Positions 22,095-34,254 of a stretch of 64,000 bases of DNA are shown here, piece after piece. The translations under genes and the position numbers were made by a program. Where the stretch lies: positions 868,001 through 932,000 of the forward strand of contig NC_057322.1 of the NCBI RefSeq assembly GCF_000687475.1, written 5' to 3'. Position 1 is the first letter of the stretch, and every line of letters begins with the position of its first letter. Source of the DNA: Ustilaginoidea virens. Lineage: Eukaryota > Ascomycota > Sordariomycetes > Hypocreales > Clavicipitaceae. The notes below the pieces were generated by a model. That model was given only the letters and a program-made list of their open reading frames with translations, was not told where the DNA came from and did not search any database.

Positions 22095-25000
22095 TCATAG
22101 AGCATAGGTGCTGCTGCCTCGCGTCGAGTGGGCGTCTTGCAAAACTAGCCGTCGAGGACACCAGAATTAGCTTCGTCAGAAAGACCCTTGGGAGCCGGCG
22201 CTCAACTTACTCTGCAAAACTCTCAGCTGTCCGTTGCGGTCCTCGCAAGCGACCTGGATTCCCGAACCCTCGATAAAGTCCAGGACAACGCTGTTTGGCA
22301 GCTCCTGCACCTCCACGTCGGGGATGTAGGGAGCCCGGAACTCGCCGACGTGGTAGCGCTTGGTGCCGGGCGCGGGCCGGCCCGTCGTGGCGGGAAGGGC
22401 GCTGAGGATCAGGAAGCCCTGAGAGTCGAGGCACATGTTCCGCCGCTTCCACAGCAGGTTGTCGGGGAACTGAACGTTGACGTCTCCCATGTACGTCACG
22501 ATGCTGGGCGTCCCCGTGGTGGACGGTCGGGCCTGCGCCGGCTCGAGACATTGGTCCCTGGTGCTGTGGTTTGGCAGGGGAGAGATGTTGTTGCTGTTGT
22601 TGTTGTTGTTATTGTTGCTGCTGCTGCTGCTGCTGCTGTTGTTATTGTTGCTGTTCTTGGACTTGGAGCTGGATAGGTTGGAAAGCCGCCGCATGAACCG
22701 GCCAGCTCGGGACAGCTTCTTGTACGACTTGGCGTCGTCGCCCGAGCCGGACTCGCCAGACGACAGGACAAGGTCTCGGTCCTTGCTAAAGGATGACCTG
22801 TGGCTGCTTAGGGACAGGCGAGGAGAAAAGGCAGCGTTTGCATGCGCCGACTCGGCCCGGCCAGGAGAGGTAAGCGAGTTTTCCGCGTCCGAGGCGGCCG
22901 ACCTGCGTCTCTCCTTGATGAGACCCTTGACTATGCTGATGGATGGCGGCCGGGACCTCTTCAACTTTGCTTGCTGAGCCGCTTCAGCCGGGGGCTGCTG
23001 ATGGTGATGTTGAGCTCTGTCTGGCAGGGAGGAGGTGTGATGGTCAACCAACAGCGGCGACTGCTTCAACTCGAGGTGGCCGTACTCGGATGGATCTCTG
23101 CAAGGGTCAAACCCAGTTTGCGCCGACTGGTTCGGATCGCGAATGATTCGAGCCATGACCGAAACGGCCTCGGGTCTGCCACGTCCAGCGTTGCTGCCGC
23201 TGCCGCTGCCGCTGCTGTTGCTGTTGCTGCTGCCGCCGGTGGGGGGAGCTGGTCCCAGCGTCCGTTTGCTGGGACTGGTGATTGGCGTTTCGAACAGGGA
23301 CAATCGGCTCGTCACGGATCCAGATCGCTCCAGTCGATTACGTCTGCCCGCCTCTGGCGACGAATCATGCGTCTGATCAGGCGACGGCGGAGTCTGGTTT
23401 CGGAACGAGTTTGCCCTGGCCATGACAGAGCTTGCTCGAGCTGCCTCTCGTTTCTTGACCGCGAAGAAGGTCGAAGACGGCCTCTCCCTCGCGCCGGGCG
23501 CCGGAGCGTCTGCCGAGCCTGCCGAGCCTGCGGATAGCTTCTCCAGCGCCTTGATTCGCTGAGAGATGCTGGAGCCAATGTTGGATTTCTTGAGCAGATG
23601 GCCGCCCGGCTGTTGCTGCCCCAAGTGATGTACGTAGGCGGCGCCCGAGCTCAGCGATCGCGCCGACGGCTGAGACGGGTCTGCAGGGCTGATCAGGTTT
23701 CCGCGCACGGGGTTGGAGACTGTGCGAACTGTATGCGCCGACAATGGCCGCTCGTCTTCTCCTTTGAGAGGGCCCGGGGGAAAGTTGGAAGTGACTGGGG
23801 TCCTGATGATGGTGATTGGTGTGCCTTCCTCGAGTACGACACTCTGAGAACAGCTGTCGCTCGTGGTCTCGGCCTGCTGTTCCCAGTTTGCCGTTGTCTG
23901 CGCGGATTCCTTGTGCGAACGCCGTTCACTTGGCTCATTCTTGACGGCCAATAACGACGTTCCAGATTGGCTTACCTTGGCCGCGTGTTCTTCGACGGGT
24001 GCGGGGGGGGTGGTGGCGCCTGGCTGCGGCGCTGCCTCGACAGCGGTGCAGAGATCCTGCGCCGGCGTCTCGTCTTTCTCACACGAAAACTGCGCCGCAA
24101 TGCCCGCCGAGAATGTGGGGTCCGAGAGTGCGGCTGTGTCTTGCGGCGTAGACGCGACGGTTGTGGGAGCATGGCCATCGTCGACACGTCTCGCGGGATC
24201 GTGGGCGGGAAGCTTGGGAACCGCTAAAGCAGCGCTTTCAGAGGTCTCGCCTTTGGAGGGAGCAACGTCGCCATTCTCATCCGAGTTGCTTGCTGTGGGC
24301 GGCTGGGCGACTGTGGCAGCGGGATCCTCTGCAACTTTGGCTACAATCGCAACTGAAGGGTGACTTGCTTTGAATGCCTCGTCTTGTGGCGTAGCTTGCT
24401 TGTCTTTGACTTGCATCGCTTCGTCCGTGGGCTCTGATATGGACGACGCCTTTGAAGAGTGCCCTGTTTCCGAAGAGCCGACGACGGGGCTTGCCGGGTG
24501 AGAGTCGGATGGAGTCAGGAGGGAACTCTGGTCCGCGGTGATCAATGATTGGCTACAGTTGTCCGTGACGAGGGCGGATTCGTCCCTGTTCAACGACAGA
24601 CGGTAGGCACGCTTCTCAGAGTAGGCGTCGGGTTCGGGCGTCGGCATGGCTTCATCGGGCCCTCGTGCGACGTTTTCCTCGGTGTTTACTGCCCCTGCCC
24701 CATCTGCTGAGGGCTTCTCCGCCGAAGAGATCATGCTCATCTTCTTCTTCTCCTCTCTCAGCTTCATGGCCTTCATTAACCTGGCTTTCTCCCGGCTGAT
24801 GGCTGGCTTCTTCATTGTGGGAGAAGGCAGCGGAGCGGAGTCGGTCACGGAACTTGAGCTCGTCCCCGGCCGATCCTGCGTATCATCAGAGGCAATACTG
24901 GCGGCAGCTATCGAAGTAGCGTCTCCATTCTCATCCCGAAGTGGTGATGCGGAGCTGCTGTCCCTCCCTTTGCCCCTTCTCCCAACTTTGCCAAACAGTT

Positions 25001-26091
25001 TGAAACCTGCTGGTACGGCGGATACAGGCCTGAAGTTGCCTGCAACCTGTTGCCGACCATGGGCGTCAGCTGAAGGTCGAGGGCCAAGCTTAACCTTGGG
25101 TTTGGTGTGAAAGTATGAGTTCATTGTGAAGACGTCGGAATCCGAAGGCGTCGTGACGTCGATGAATTGAGAGGCTTCATTCGTAGCCGCCGAGAGCTCG
25201 TTGTTGTTCTCGGCAAGCGACGCAGAATCCGAGTTGAGGGAAACAGGTTCCGCTGTCAGAGGCCTGTCAGTCGGGCCCAGGGTCCCTTGGTCGTCGGCGC
25301 CTTGCAGAGATTGTCGGTTCGCGGCGCGCTGCTCGTCTTCTTTCTCCTCGGCAATCTCCATAAGCCTTCTTTGACGTAGTGAACTCGTTGAGGACGAAGT
25401 CGAGCACGTCGCTGTATGAAGAGAGCATGCGGCAGACAACTTGCTGTCTTTCAGTTCGCTGGCGGTTGTAATCTCGAAGATTGTGTCATATGGCGAGAAT
25501 CGCTCGCATACGGCGTTGAAGTGAACGGCAACACGTGCTAAACAGGAGAAAAGGGGAGAGCATGCATGTCAGCTGTTTTAGGTCACTAGTTGTGAAGCCC
25601 AACCTATCACCTGGCCATCAGGTTCGTCACATGCTGCGTTGCAAATCTCCTCTTTCTCCGACGATTTATGGCTCGTCATTTTCCTTTTCCCCAGTCTCAC
25701 CTGCAGCCACGTACCTTGGATGATTCTTGAGCAGTCCTCAGGAAGGTATTTGAACACTACACTCCGCCTTCGATATTTCAGGAAGCCATATAAAGGACTC
25801 GTCTCGTCATACTCGGCGACGGCGTTGCGCGCTTCCCCAATGCCGCCCTTGCCACGATTGTAAACCTGAACCTCATCCCGACCTTCATATTTTAAAAGAA
25901 ACCTGTTGCATAGTCAGGCTATTTTGTTGCCACGATATTTGGATCAAGATGCAGCAGGAGACAGCCGAAGACGCCTCTGCGACGTTCAGAAAGGGTGGCT
26001 GCAATGGGTCAACTTACCAGCCTCCAGGTTCAGCAGTTGCAGCTTCATATGCTTCAACCACCTTGGGATCGTCAAGTCCATTGAGTGACAT
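22095..26091 (-). CDS. ADF-homology-domain protein with a long disordered middle and probable PH-like C-terminus
   Basis: Four exons on the minus strand, 26091-26018, 25902-25715, 25537-22211 and 22144-22095, encode 1212 aa. Every junction is GT-AG and in phase. The last intron (66 nt, donor GTAAGT) adds the end ILQDAHSTRGSSTYAL. Residues 1 to about 120 look like an ADF/cofilin-type domain (MSLNGLDDPKVVEAYEAA, WFLLKY, YGFLKYRRRSVVFKYLPEDC). The middle 900 residues are Ser/Pro/Ala-rich and probably disordered, with basic patches (EKARLMKAMKLREEKKK) and an Asn/Ser run. Residues about 1080-1205 alternate hydrophobic strands (VTYMGDVNVQFPDNLLWKRR, LDSQGFLILSALP, VVLDFIEGSGIQVACEDRNG) before a final helix, which suggests a PH-like fold. 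Role inferred: an actin-associated scaffold at the cortex. No specific orthologue name is assigned. Confidence 0.85.
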
Positions 26092-28744
26092 GATTTTGCT
26101 GGACTAGATGACGGAAAGTTGTCTTTCCCAGTCTATATTCCCTGCATCAAGGCCGCAGGTATATGTATTTTGCGGCCAACGGTTTGAGATCTTCGACTCT
26201 GGATGCAGAGGCTGTGGTGTCCAAAAGTCAACAATTAAGGTTGACGAGCAGCATAAGTGCAGATAAGGCGAGCGAGATCCCCAAATAAACCGATTTTGAC
26301 CGAGGGGTGGGAAGAAGTAAGAGAGAGAAAAATTGCCCAAGGAAGGACTAGAACGAAGAGTCGACACTCTTCCAGCGTTCAACTTCCTTCACGCGAAAGC
26401 GATATTCGGGACAATTCTCTTGAGCAGCGACTGAGCGGCAAGATCTTCTTTTCCTGATGCAATTAACAAATCTTTGTTGCAGTGGCCCTGGCGCGGCATC
26501 CAAGGTGTATATATACGGTTCGATGATGTCGAGGGCCCGGGACGCAGAAAGCAACCACTGCAGATCAAAGAGACATCAGCAGATCATTCTGGAACGATGA
26601 GTTGAGTATGGCCTGGAGCTATCCTGCAACAGACCAGGTCTGGGGCGAGAGAGACAACGAAAGGAGACGCGACGGGGGTGGGGGAGGGGGATGACTGAAA
26701 CACAGGGAAAGGCGAGCTTCAAAGGGGGTTCGGCGCTCACATGAGGGTGATGTGGCGGAACCGTGATGGCAGAAGAGGCCCAATGACTGACCTGAAGATT
26801 CGCTCCCCCTACAAGAACAACCGAAAGAACCGACAAAGAAAAGGGAGAGAATGCGAGAAGGGGAAAGGGGGGGGTAGGGGGGAGGGTGGCCGCGTGAAGA
26901 TGCTGCGCTATGCTAGCGTGGTTGGGTGACAAAACGGCAACCAGAGGCAGAAGATGTGCAGCAAAGGCCAGAAGAAAATGCTCAAATCTGGGGGAGGGGG
27001 GGACGAGCCGGTTGACAGAGCGGAATCTCATCAAGCCGGCACGAAAGTCCAAATTCATTTCTTATTTTCTTATGCATGGGGCGCCGGGGGGGAAGGGAGT
27101 CGGGAACTCGACGGGTTTGGTCTCAGGGGTTGTGGGCCAAGAAGAGTGGGGGTGCTAAAGAGAGTGAGCTAGACACCCAAGAGATGTCGCGCGTTTTGTC
27201 TGCAACATGTGGCTCCTGGCAGGATGCAACGGCTAGCTGACCGCGGCCGCTGTCTGTTTGTCTTTCCCTTCTTTTTTTTTTTACTTCCCCCCCCCCCCCT
27301 TTTTACGTTCTTTCTTATAGAAAGGTGTGCTGAAGGAAACAAGAAAGCGATCTTGGAGCGTCAACCTGCCGCTCAGCCAAACGCTCCGGCCAATCAACGT
27401 CGCCGGACTGCACACCTCAGTGACCTCACATGCAGAGGATCCCTCCAATGAGACACCGTAAGAGCCGGCCCCGTACCCGTCTCATCCAATCAAGAGCGGC
27501 CACCCATCCAGCGACCTCCTCCCTTAAAATTACGCATACCTGGGACCTGCATCCTTGCTTGCTGGTAAATTCAATTTCGGGAGACACAGATGACGATAAC
27601 TTTCGTGCCGCCGGGGTGGTCTCGCATCGGCCTGCCTTATCCCCGCGATTTGTCTTTTGCTTTTTATTTTGTTCTTCTTCTTCGATCAGAGTGCGAGTTA
27701 GCAAGATGGACATATTCATCCGACAAGCCTCATCTTTCTGTCACAGAGGTCAGCGGAGAAGAAGAAAGAGTCTAAAGCCTCTTCCCTCCTACAGGGGGCA
27801 AATAACAAGAGAAATAGACGCATCTGTTCGAACTGCAAGCCTCGTCCCAAAGAGGTGTAGTAATGAGAAAAATAGTCATCCGTCTCGTCCACAACTGTTT
27901 CCTCGCCCATTACAGAGGTCAGATAACAACGAAAGGAGATTTAGAAGCCCCTTCTCCCAAGGCCAAGAACAAGAAAAGCCATCGAGAAGCCTCTTCCCCA
28001 CAAAAGTCAAGAAACAGAAATAGCCAGCAGTTCATACAGCTCAACTACCAAGCAAACATGTTCAGAAGCCCCTTCTCCCAAGGCCAAGAACAAGAAAAGC
28101 CATCGAGAAGCCTCTTCCCCACAAAAGTCAAGAAACAGAAACAGCCAGCAGCTCATACAGCCCAACTACCAAGCAAACATGTTCAGAAGCCCCTTTCTCC
28201 CGCAGCTCAAGCACCAACAAGAACTATTCATCCACCCTTTCGTCCAACAACCCACCCCCCCTCCCCCCCCTACGTCAGGGATCCAGCAACAAGCCCCAAC
28301 GTCCGTTTCGTCCCACAATCTCACCACCGCCCGGGCTGCATCGTACCGACGCCCGCCCATGCCGCGACCACCATCCCGCATCATCTCGCGGCATTCATAC
28401 CTCGTCATGCGGGCGACTTCGACGCCAAACTCCACGAGAGAGCCGGAGCGTGCGCGACGACGACATTTACATCGACGGGCCTACCCAGACCTGGGCGCTG
28501 ATTGCCTGCCTCTCCGTACCAAATCGCAAGCGCCGCTGAGGCCATCATCATCGGTGGAATCATGGAAAGAAGCATCGTCCAGTCTGATTCGAGAGCCTTG
28601 AAGAGGTGTTTCAAATAGTGGACCCTCCTGTCCCTTTCTCCCACATACCATTCTGCGAAATCATCATACCGACATCATTCGTAGCGAGAGTCCCCTTGTC
28701 TATTTACCGCTTCCAGTAACGCCCCCGAGTAAAGCAGTCCTCCC
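26092..28744. other. Intergenic region upstream of the ADF-domain gene, with a tandem duplication
   Basis: The proximal part (26092-27000) is the promoter side of the ADF-domain gene. A GA-rich stretch lies at 26800-26890 and a C/T run at 27275-27310. From about 27720 to 28200 there are diverged and then near-identical repeats. Around 28430-28601 one frame reads PYQIASAAEAIIIGGIMERS before a stop, which looks protein-like, but no ATG or splice path connects it to anything, so it may be a gene remnant. Confidence 0.4.
27943..28200. repeat. 121-bp tandem duplication (two full copies plus a partial third)
   Basis: Starts at AGAAGCCCCTTCTCCCAAGG. Copies begin at 27943, 28064 and 28185 and differ by only a few substitutions, such as AATAGCC versus ACAGCC. 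The period of 121 is not a multiple of three, so any frame shifts between copies and the array is unlikely to be coding. Weaker related segments (ACAGAGGTCAG, CCTCCTACAGGGGGC) occur upstream from 27747. Confidence 0.93.
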
Positions 28745-30669
28745 TCATTTATTGGAAACTTCATCAGGCACGTCCGTGGTCTTGTCCTCGACAGGCGCCA
28801 TCTTCACCTCGGTGGATGTGCTCACCTCTGGGCTGTCCCCCTCACCCGCGGTGTCGGCGCCTTCCCCTTCCCCTTCCACATCGTCTAGCGCTTCGCTCAG
28901 TGTGGTCACCACAACCTCGTCTCCCTCTGTAGGCACAAGATCGTAGCCACGGCCGCTATTGCTCGCAGACACCCCCACGGCTGGCGTGGTTCCCTGGGCG
29001 ATTCTCTCCTTGGTTTCAAGAAGAATCTTCTCAGCTTCGCTGATCTTAACCGATGGATTGCCGTCAAGCCCGGCTTCGCTCTCGCCTGCGAATTTGCCTC
29101 GGGCTGCCGTGGCCGTCTTATCGAAGCGAACAATCATACATGAAAGGTTGTCGGTACTGAAACGACCCAGGGCGTGTTCCACTAGGAGTTTGGAAGCCGC
29201 GACGGGGTCTTGTATCTCACGGACCAGATCGACGGCGTCCTGGTCACCACAAACATCCCAGAGCTGTGGTAAAGATAAAAAAATGAGGGGGGGAGATTCA
29301 AGGTCAGCATAGTGCCCAGAGTTTAAAAAGAAGAAAATAAATAAGATACGGGGACTCAACTAACACCATCACAAGCGATAATGATAAATTCATCCAGGTC
29401 AGGCTGTATTACGGTCTCTGTGGTGTATGGGTGTCCAGTCACAAGATCCTTTATGTAAGCATCGCCCAATGCACGAGTGACGGCAAGAACACCATTGACG
29501 CGATTGTTCAAGATCAAGCCGCCAGCATTGGCAATTCGCTTGCCCTCGTTCTTGTCGCTGCCCTTGTGGTCATACGACAACCGCAGAGCCTTGCCCCCGC
29601 GACACAGAATTATGCGAGCGTCGCCAACATTGGCAGTGTATAGGATACGTTGGCGTGCCGTAAACGGCTTGCTTTTCAAGTGTGCCGCATCGGCATGAGA
29701 GGCAGAGACGCTCCTAGCAAGCGACTGCGTAGTTGTCGCTGTTTTGTCCTTGTCTGATGCATTCGATGCATTGGCTTCATTGGACTTGAAAGGTGGTTTG
29801 GTGGGATTGACCAGAGCCAGTTTGTCGTTGGAGACGCGATGCTCCCATCGAAGGAGCGCTATGGCAGCTGTGCAGCCGCTGTTTTTCAGTGGGAGCTTCT
29901 CCAGCTGTGCATCAACAGTCGTAAAAGTCTGATCCAATATTTCTGGAATCGACGTGTTGGGGTTCTTCCGTATAGTTTCTTCGAGTATGAGATGAAGTTT
30001 CTTACCGCACCAGTCCGCAGCAAAGGTGCCCGCATGACCGTCAAAGATGGCGAAATACCCATTGTCAGACTCGGCCATTTCCTTTTCCAAGGTTCCCTCC
30101 GCATCGCCCATTTCAGACGTGGGTTTCGCTGACGCATCCCCGATGGTTTGGGGCGTAGCTAGGAAGTTGTACAAGAACGCATGAGTGTCTTCCATGGTTC
30201 GGCGGCATTTTTTGTTCCTATCCTCCCAAACGCCAACCCGAAACGTGGATTTTGGACCCGGTACCGATTCGCCCGCGGAATTGTTGTGCTGGCCCTGAGG
30301 CACGACCAAAGCAGGATCCTGTTTGCCCAACTTCTGCAGCGGCGTTTGGGCACCCATATCCGAGTTGCCACGGCCGACCTGGGAGAAATTCAAAGAATTC
30401 TTGGCCGAAGCCAGGAAACTGCTAGCCTTGCCCCCAACGCCACTACTCCTCCGTTTCTTCTCGGTGGAACCGCCATTATCATTGCGGTCTGGAGGGCCAC
30501 CATTGCCAGTGCGCTTCTCACCACTCGCAGGTTGGTTAATCACAGCCGTCTTGACCGGATCTGAAGCATTGGCACTCGAGTCTGACCCGGACGAGGGCGT
30601 TTTCGCTTCGGCTTTGGTCGTGTCGCTTTCTGTCTTGGATCCTGAAGAATTGTAATTCCCGCCAAACAT
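28745..30669 (-). CDS. ptc1: Protein phosphatase 2C, Ptc1 type
   Basis: Two exons on the minus strand, 30669-29365 and 29263-28745, encode 607 aa. The 101-nt intron (GTTAGT ... CACAG) joins ACDG to LWDVCGDQ. The PP2C metal-binding motifs are all present: RRTMED at about residue 156-161, FDGHAG at 209-214, [44 protein letters not shown] and the C-terminal [12 protein letters not shown]. The first 140 residues are low-complexity Ser/Asn/Gly. A Ser/Thr-rich insert of about 60 residues sits inside the catalytic domain before the ANVGD motif. The tail is acidic. Family knowledge: PP2C enzymes are Mg/Mn-dependent Ser/Thr phosphatases, and Ptc1 damps the HOG and cell-wall MAPK pathways. The frame stays open to 30780 without an ATG, so an extra upstream exon cannot be excluded. 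Confidence 0.9.
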
Positions 30670-32849
30670 CCTATTCAGCAGGCTTCCCCCCTGAGAGGAG
30701 AGACTGCGCCGCTTGTTGCCTGCCAGCTTTGTGGAGTTGAGACAAGACTCTGGTAGATGGGATATAACGCTGACAAACAATGAAATGAGGGGGGACTCGG
30801 GACACCGTTCAGATTAGTCAGTCGTGGCCACGACAAACCTTGACAAAGCCGACGGTTGCGTTTATATGTTGCTGTACCAGAGAAATCGAAGTACGCGGGT
30901 GGGGGGGGCTGCGAATCAAGAGGCAAAAGGGCGCCGAACGATTCTTGATCTGGGGGGACTCGCTCCCTTGTTCGATGCGGAAACGACCCGATGGCCAAAA
31001 GTCGGACAAGAGCTCGATGGCTAGAGAAGTAGGGTGGCGGAGAGGTTTCCAGTCTGCAGGAAAGAGTGCGTCAGAACTAATCAAGGTGCGTCTTGATGAT
31101 CCGGATGGTCGCAAATAAACCATCCGCCAACGTATTATGGGACACGGGGCCTGAAATCAGACGCTGAGGCCGCCGAGGAGGCGTTTTCACGGCCACCATG
31201 GATGGACTGAAATCCAAACGGAGAGGGTGCAGGATCGATTGCAAAGTGTCTTGGCATGCCGCTGACTGTTTGCTATCTCCCGCAGAAAGCTACACAAGAT
31301 GCAAGCACAAGAGGCCAAAGAGGATCGTGGGGGACATGGCGCGAGACACAAGCAAGAAGCAAGAACACAAGGGTTGCAACGAGACGAGAGAGAAAACGGC
31401 CGATGAACAAACGTACCACTGACACCGAGTCTGAACTTGCTAGTTGGCAAGCAGTGTCACGGATGATGCGGTAGAGCACCGCTGACGCAGCAGCTAGGCA
31501 GCAGCAGGTATGGACTCCCAATGCCGCTGAACCGCTATCCCGCCTCCAGCAAGTGTGAGTTCGTCTGAATGGCACTCTGGCCGCGGAGTGCACGTGCGGG
31601 AAGCAGTCGGCAGGCTGGAGTTTATGCCCGCAGAGCAGAAACGTTTGTTGGAGTGAAGATGAGGCGGCGGCAGTTTGTATCTGGCATTTGACGACGGTGA
31701 ATTGCAGCAAGAATGGAGGAGGGGTCTCTCTTCAAGCCAATTCTCCGTAGGTACCAGACAGTAGTTGTTATGAGGTAGGTAGCTGCTGCTGGTGTGTTTT
31801 AGCCTGACCCTCTTATATGGGCTGGGGTGGCAGATGAGGCTATGGCGGGGGCATGGATTAACCACTAACTGTCATGTCAACTGGCTTCTGGGTAACTGCC
31901 AGCGCACAGGGAGGATGGGAAGCAGCCAACCATTGAGCATTCCTAGCCAGCCACTCAGCGCGTGGAACACATAAACATGACTGCAACATGCAAGCAGCAA
32001 CTAGGCCCAAATGGAAGGGGGTTTCAAGCAAGGGTCACTACACGTTTTATCCCTAAACAGATTGTGCATATCACCACATGCATCTTTCCACCAAATCAAA
32101 AGAACCTTGGTCAATCCCACATACCTCTTTTTGGCGTTCGAGTGCTCATCACCATCACCCACCACACGGGGCAGATCAGCCCAGCGGGCAGCTTCAAGGG
32201 AAGCCGCTAAAGTAGCCTGTAAAAATATCGCACCTCTGGGCTAGAATCCCTAGCAATTTGCAATACCGAAAGGACATTTTTCAGGTGCGAAAAGACCTAA
32301 ATAAGCTTTATATCTTAAAGCTGTCTTGCTGATATGCCCCATGTGGTGATGAGTACCACCTTCGCTGCCAAAAAAGCGAAAAAGTGCGCGAGCAAAGGTA
32401 TATCCCATTCGCATTACTATGATTGGAAAAATAATAAAAAGGAAGTGATGACTTTTATGAATCAAATCAGCTCAATTGGAAATCCAGTATGCTCATGCAC
32501 ACCCTGCCAGATGGCAGCTTCTTCTTCCAGTTTACTCTCGGGTATACTTTCGGTAACAGAGCCAGATGGCCTTCCTACACGTGCACAGAAAAGTAAACAA
32601 GACGTCAACGTGAGAGAGGAAACCCGAGAATTAGCCCAGGACGATAGGTTGATAGGGGCAAACCAACGTTTAACCACGTTGACGTGAACTAGGCGGCGGC
32701 GGCGGCAAATGAACCACCCCTAACCTATAACCTCGAAATGTCTCAGTGGGAACAAACAACGCATAGTTCGTTATCCCAGTACTTTCTTTGCTTGGTGTAG
32801 ATCGCAGATGGGCCAAGCATGCGACCACAACTGCACGCTCCACCCTGGT
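30670..32849. other. Intergenic region between ptc1 and vps2
   Basis: About 2.2 kb. The part next to ptc1 (to about 31800) is probable promoter and leader. The segment from about 32030 to 32680 is noticeably richer in A and T than its surroundings and holds a nested inverted repeat at 32142-32357. A short GGC repeat lies at 32691-32705. No gene is supported. Confidence 0.5.
32142..32357. repeat. Nested imperfect inverted repeat, possible MITE-like or structured element
   Basis: The left outer arm at 32142-32180 and the right outer arm at 32328-32357 are reverse complements over about 26 bp (CTCATCACCA and GGGGCA[G/T]ATCAGC), with a 7-nt insertion in the left arm. An inner pair, TCGCACCT at 32228-32235 and AGGTGCGA at 32283-32290, is perfect. 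The element lies in an AT-richer stretch. Its nature is inferred. Confidence 0.55.
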
Positions 32850-33787
32850 CTATTTCTTCAGACTATCAAACCTTGCTTGAAGGTCGTTGTCAACAGGATC
32901 GCCGCCACTATCCCCGCCGATGGCCTGAGCAATTCTTCCTTCAGAGACGGCAGGATTCCCCAAGGCGAGCGGTGTTTCGCCAGCCTAGCAACACAGTTAG
33001 TCGGCGTTCAACCCGTATGTGGACAAGATTTTTCCACGATGATCAAACACGGTGGGGAGAGGGGGGAGAGGGGGACGGGAGCTCGTACAGCTTGGTTGAA
33101 CTCGACGCCAATTTCCTCCAAGACCTGGTCGATAACCTCGTCGCCTTCCTCTTCGACACCCACATCCATAGCATCATCAACAGCGTCATCCATCATCTCT
33201 TGTCTCTGCTCCATGATGTCGTTTTCCCTCTCAAATTCCATGGCAATCCGTTGGAGTTGCGGCAGGTTCATTGATTTGTTCATGCTCCCAAGAGCCATTG
33301 TAGCACCCTTCATCGCTTGCATCATTTGTTCGTTGGTTCGGTAAGTCTGTTGCAGGCGCAACCGTCAGTGCCGGCGCCCCCTGCAGGCATTTGTGGCAAG
33401 AGATTGGACTGCCGTACCTGAAGCCGCAACGAGATTTTCTGTAGTTGACTGCGCATCGCGAAGAACTTTTCAATGTACCGCCGTGTACGAACCAGATCCT
33501 TGGCCTGGATCTTGCAGGCACCCATCTGCCCGTTCTTGGCGCTCGTCTTGATCTGCTGTATTAGTGTCTTCTCTTGCCTCTCCAACTTGACGCGCGTTTG
33601 ATCGAGTTCTCGGATAGCCTTGTCCAGCATGCGTTGGTTCTTGCGCAGGCGCTCGGCAGGCGTCATACGCTTCCCAAAGGCCCATTCCAGGATCTGTGAT
33701 GAACAAGAGTCAGCGGTGGAGAGGGCGAGCCCGATGCGACGGCCGCCGCAACAGCAACGGGGTAGCTTGCGTGAGACGCACATTCAT
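32850..33787 (-). CDS. vps2: ESCRT-III subunit Vps2 (Did4/CHMP2)
   Basis: Four exons on the minus strand, 33787-33782, 33693-33418, 33346-33089 and 32984-32850, encode 224 aa. The first coding exon is just ATGAAT before a GTGCGT donor and reads MN|ILEWAFGK. The Snf7-family core follows: ILEWAFGKRMTPAERLRKNQ, QMGACKIQAKDLVRTRRYIE, QISLRLQ-type helix, ALGSMNKSMNLPQLQRIAME and EFERENDIMEQRQEMMDDAV. An acidic stretch (VEEEGDEV) and a C-terminal LQARFDSLKK resembling the MIT-interacting motif complete it. Family knowledge: Vps2 caps ESCRT-III polymers on endosomes and recruits the AAA ATPase Vps4 for multivesicular-body sorting. The length matches the family (about 220-235 aa) and the three introns (88, 71 and 104 nt) keep phase. 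Confidence 0.94.
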
Positions 33788-34254
33788 GGTGAATCGGCAG
33801 CGTCTGCGGTGATAGCTGGCGCCTAAAGTGCGTGATTCGATACCACCGACTTCGCGGCGCCGAGGAGACCAGGATGTATATGCTGCGCAGAGCAGTTGAC
33901 GTAGTCGCGACTCGAGAGTCGTTGGAACAGCCCACCATGTTCAGGTAGGTACGTAGCAAGGAAAGAGCCATTCATGGGCTTGGGCAACCGGGGCCCAAGA
34001 CACCCACCGAGTGGGCCACCCGTCCGGCACTGTTATCGATAATCAATCTAATGTTACTACGGAGTACCCCGTATGGAGTCGACATCTCGGTTCGCATAAA
34101 ATCCATTCTACTACCAGTTTACTCCCGTCGGCAGTCGTTTTATAGACTACAAGGTAGGAAGCCATGGGTTTTCGAAACTAAGACCAACCCCCCCCCCCAA
34201 AAAAAGCACCTCTGCCGCTCCATCCTTCCAAATCTCACCTTCCCATGTACCAGG
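33788..34254. other. Short intergenic region upstream of vps2
   Basis: Contains the vps2 promoter side, a TACGGAGTA motif at 34058-34066 and a C-rich run near 34189-34198. Nothing else is recognised. Confidence 0.5.
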
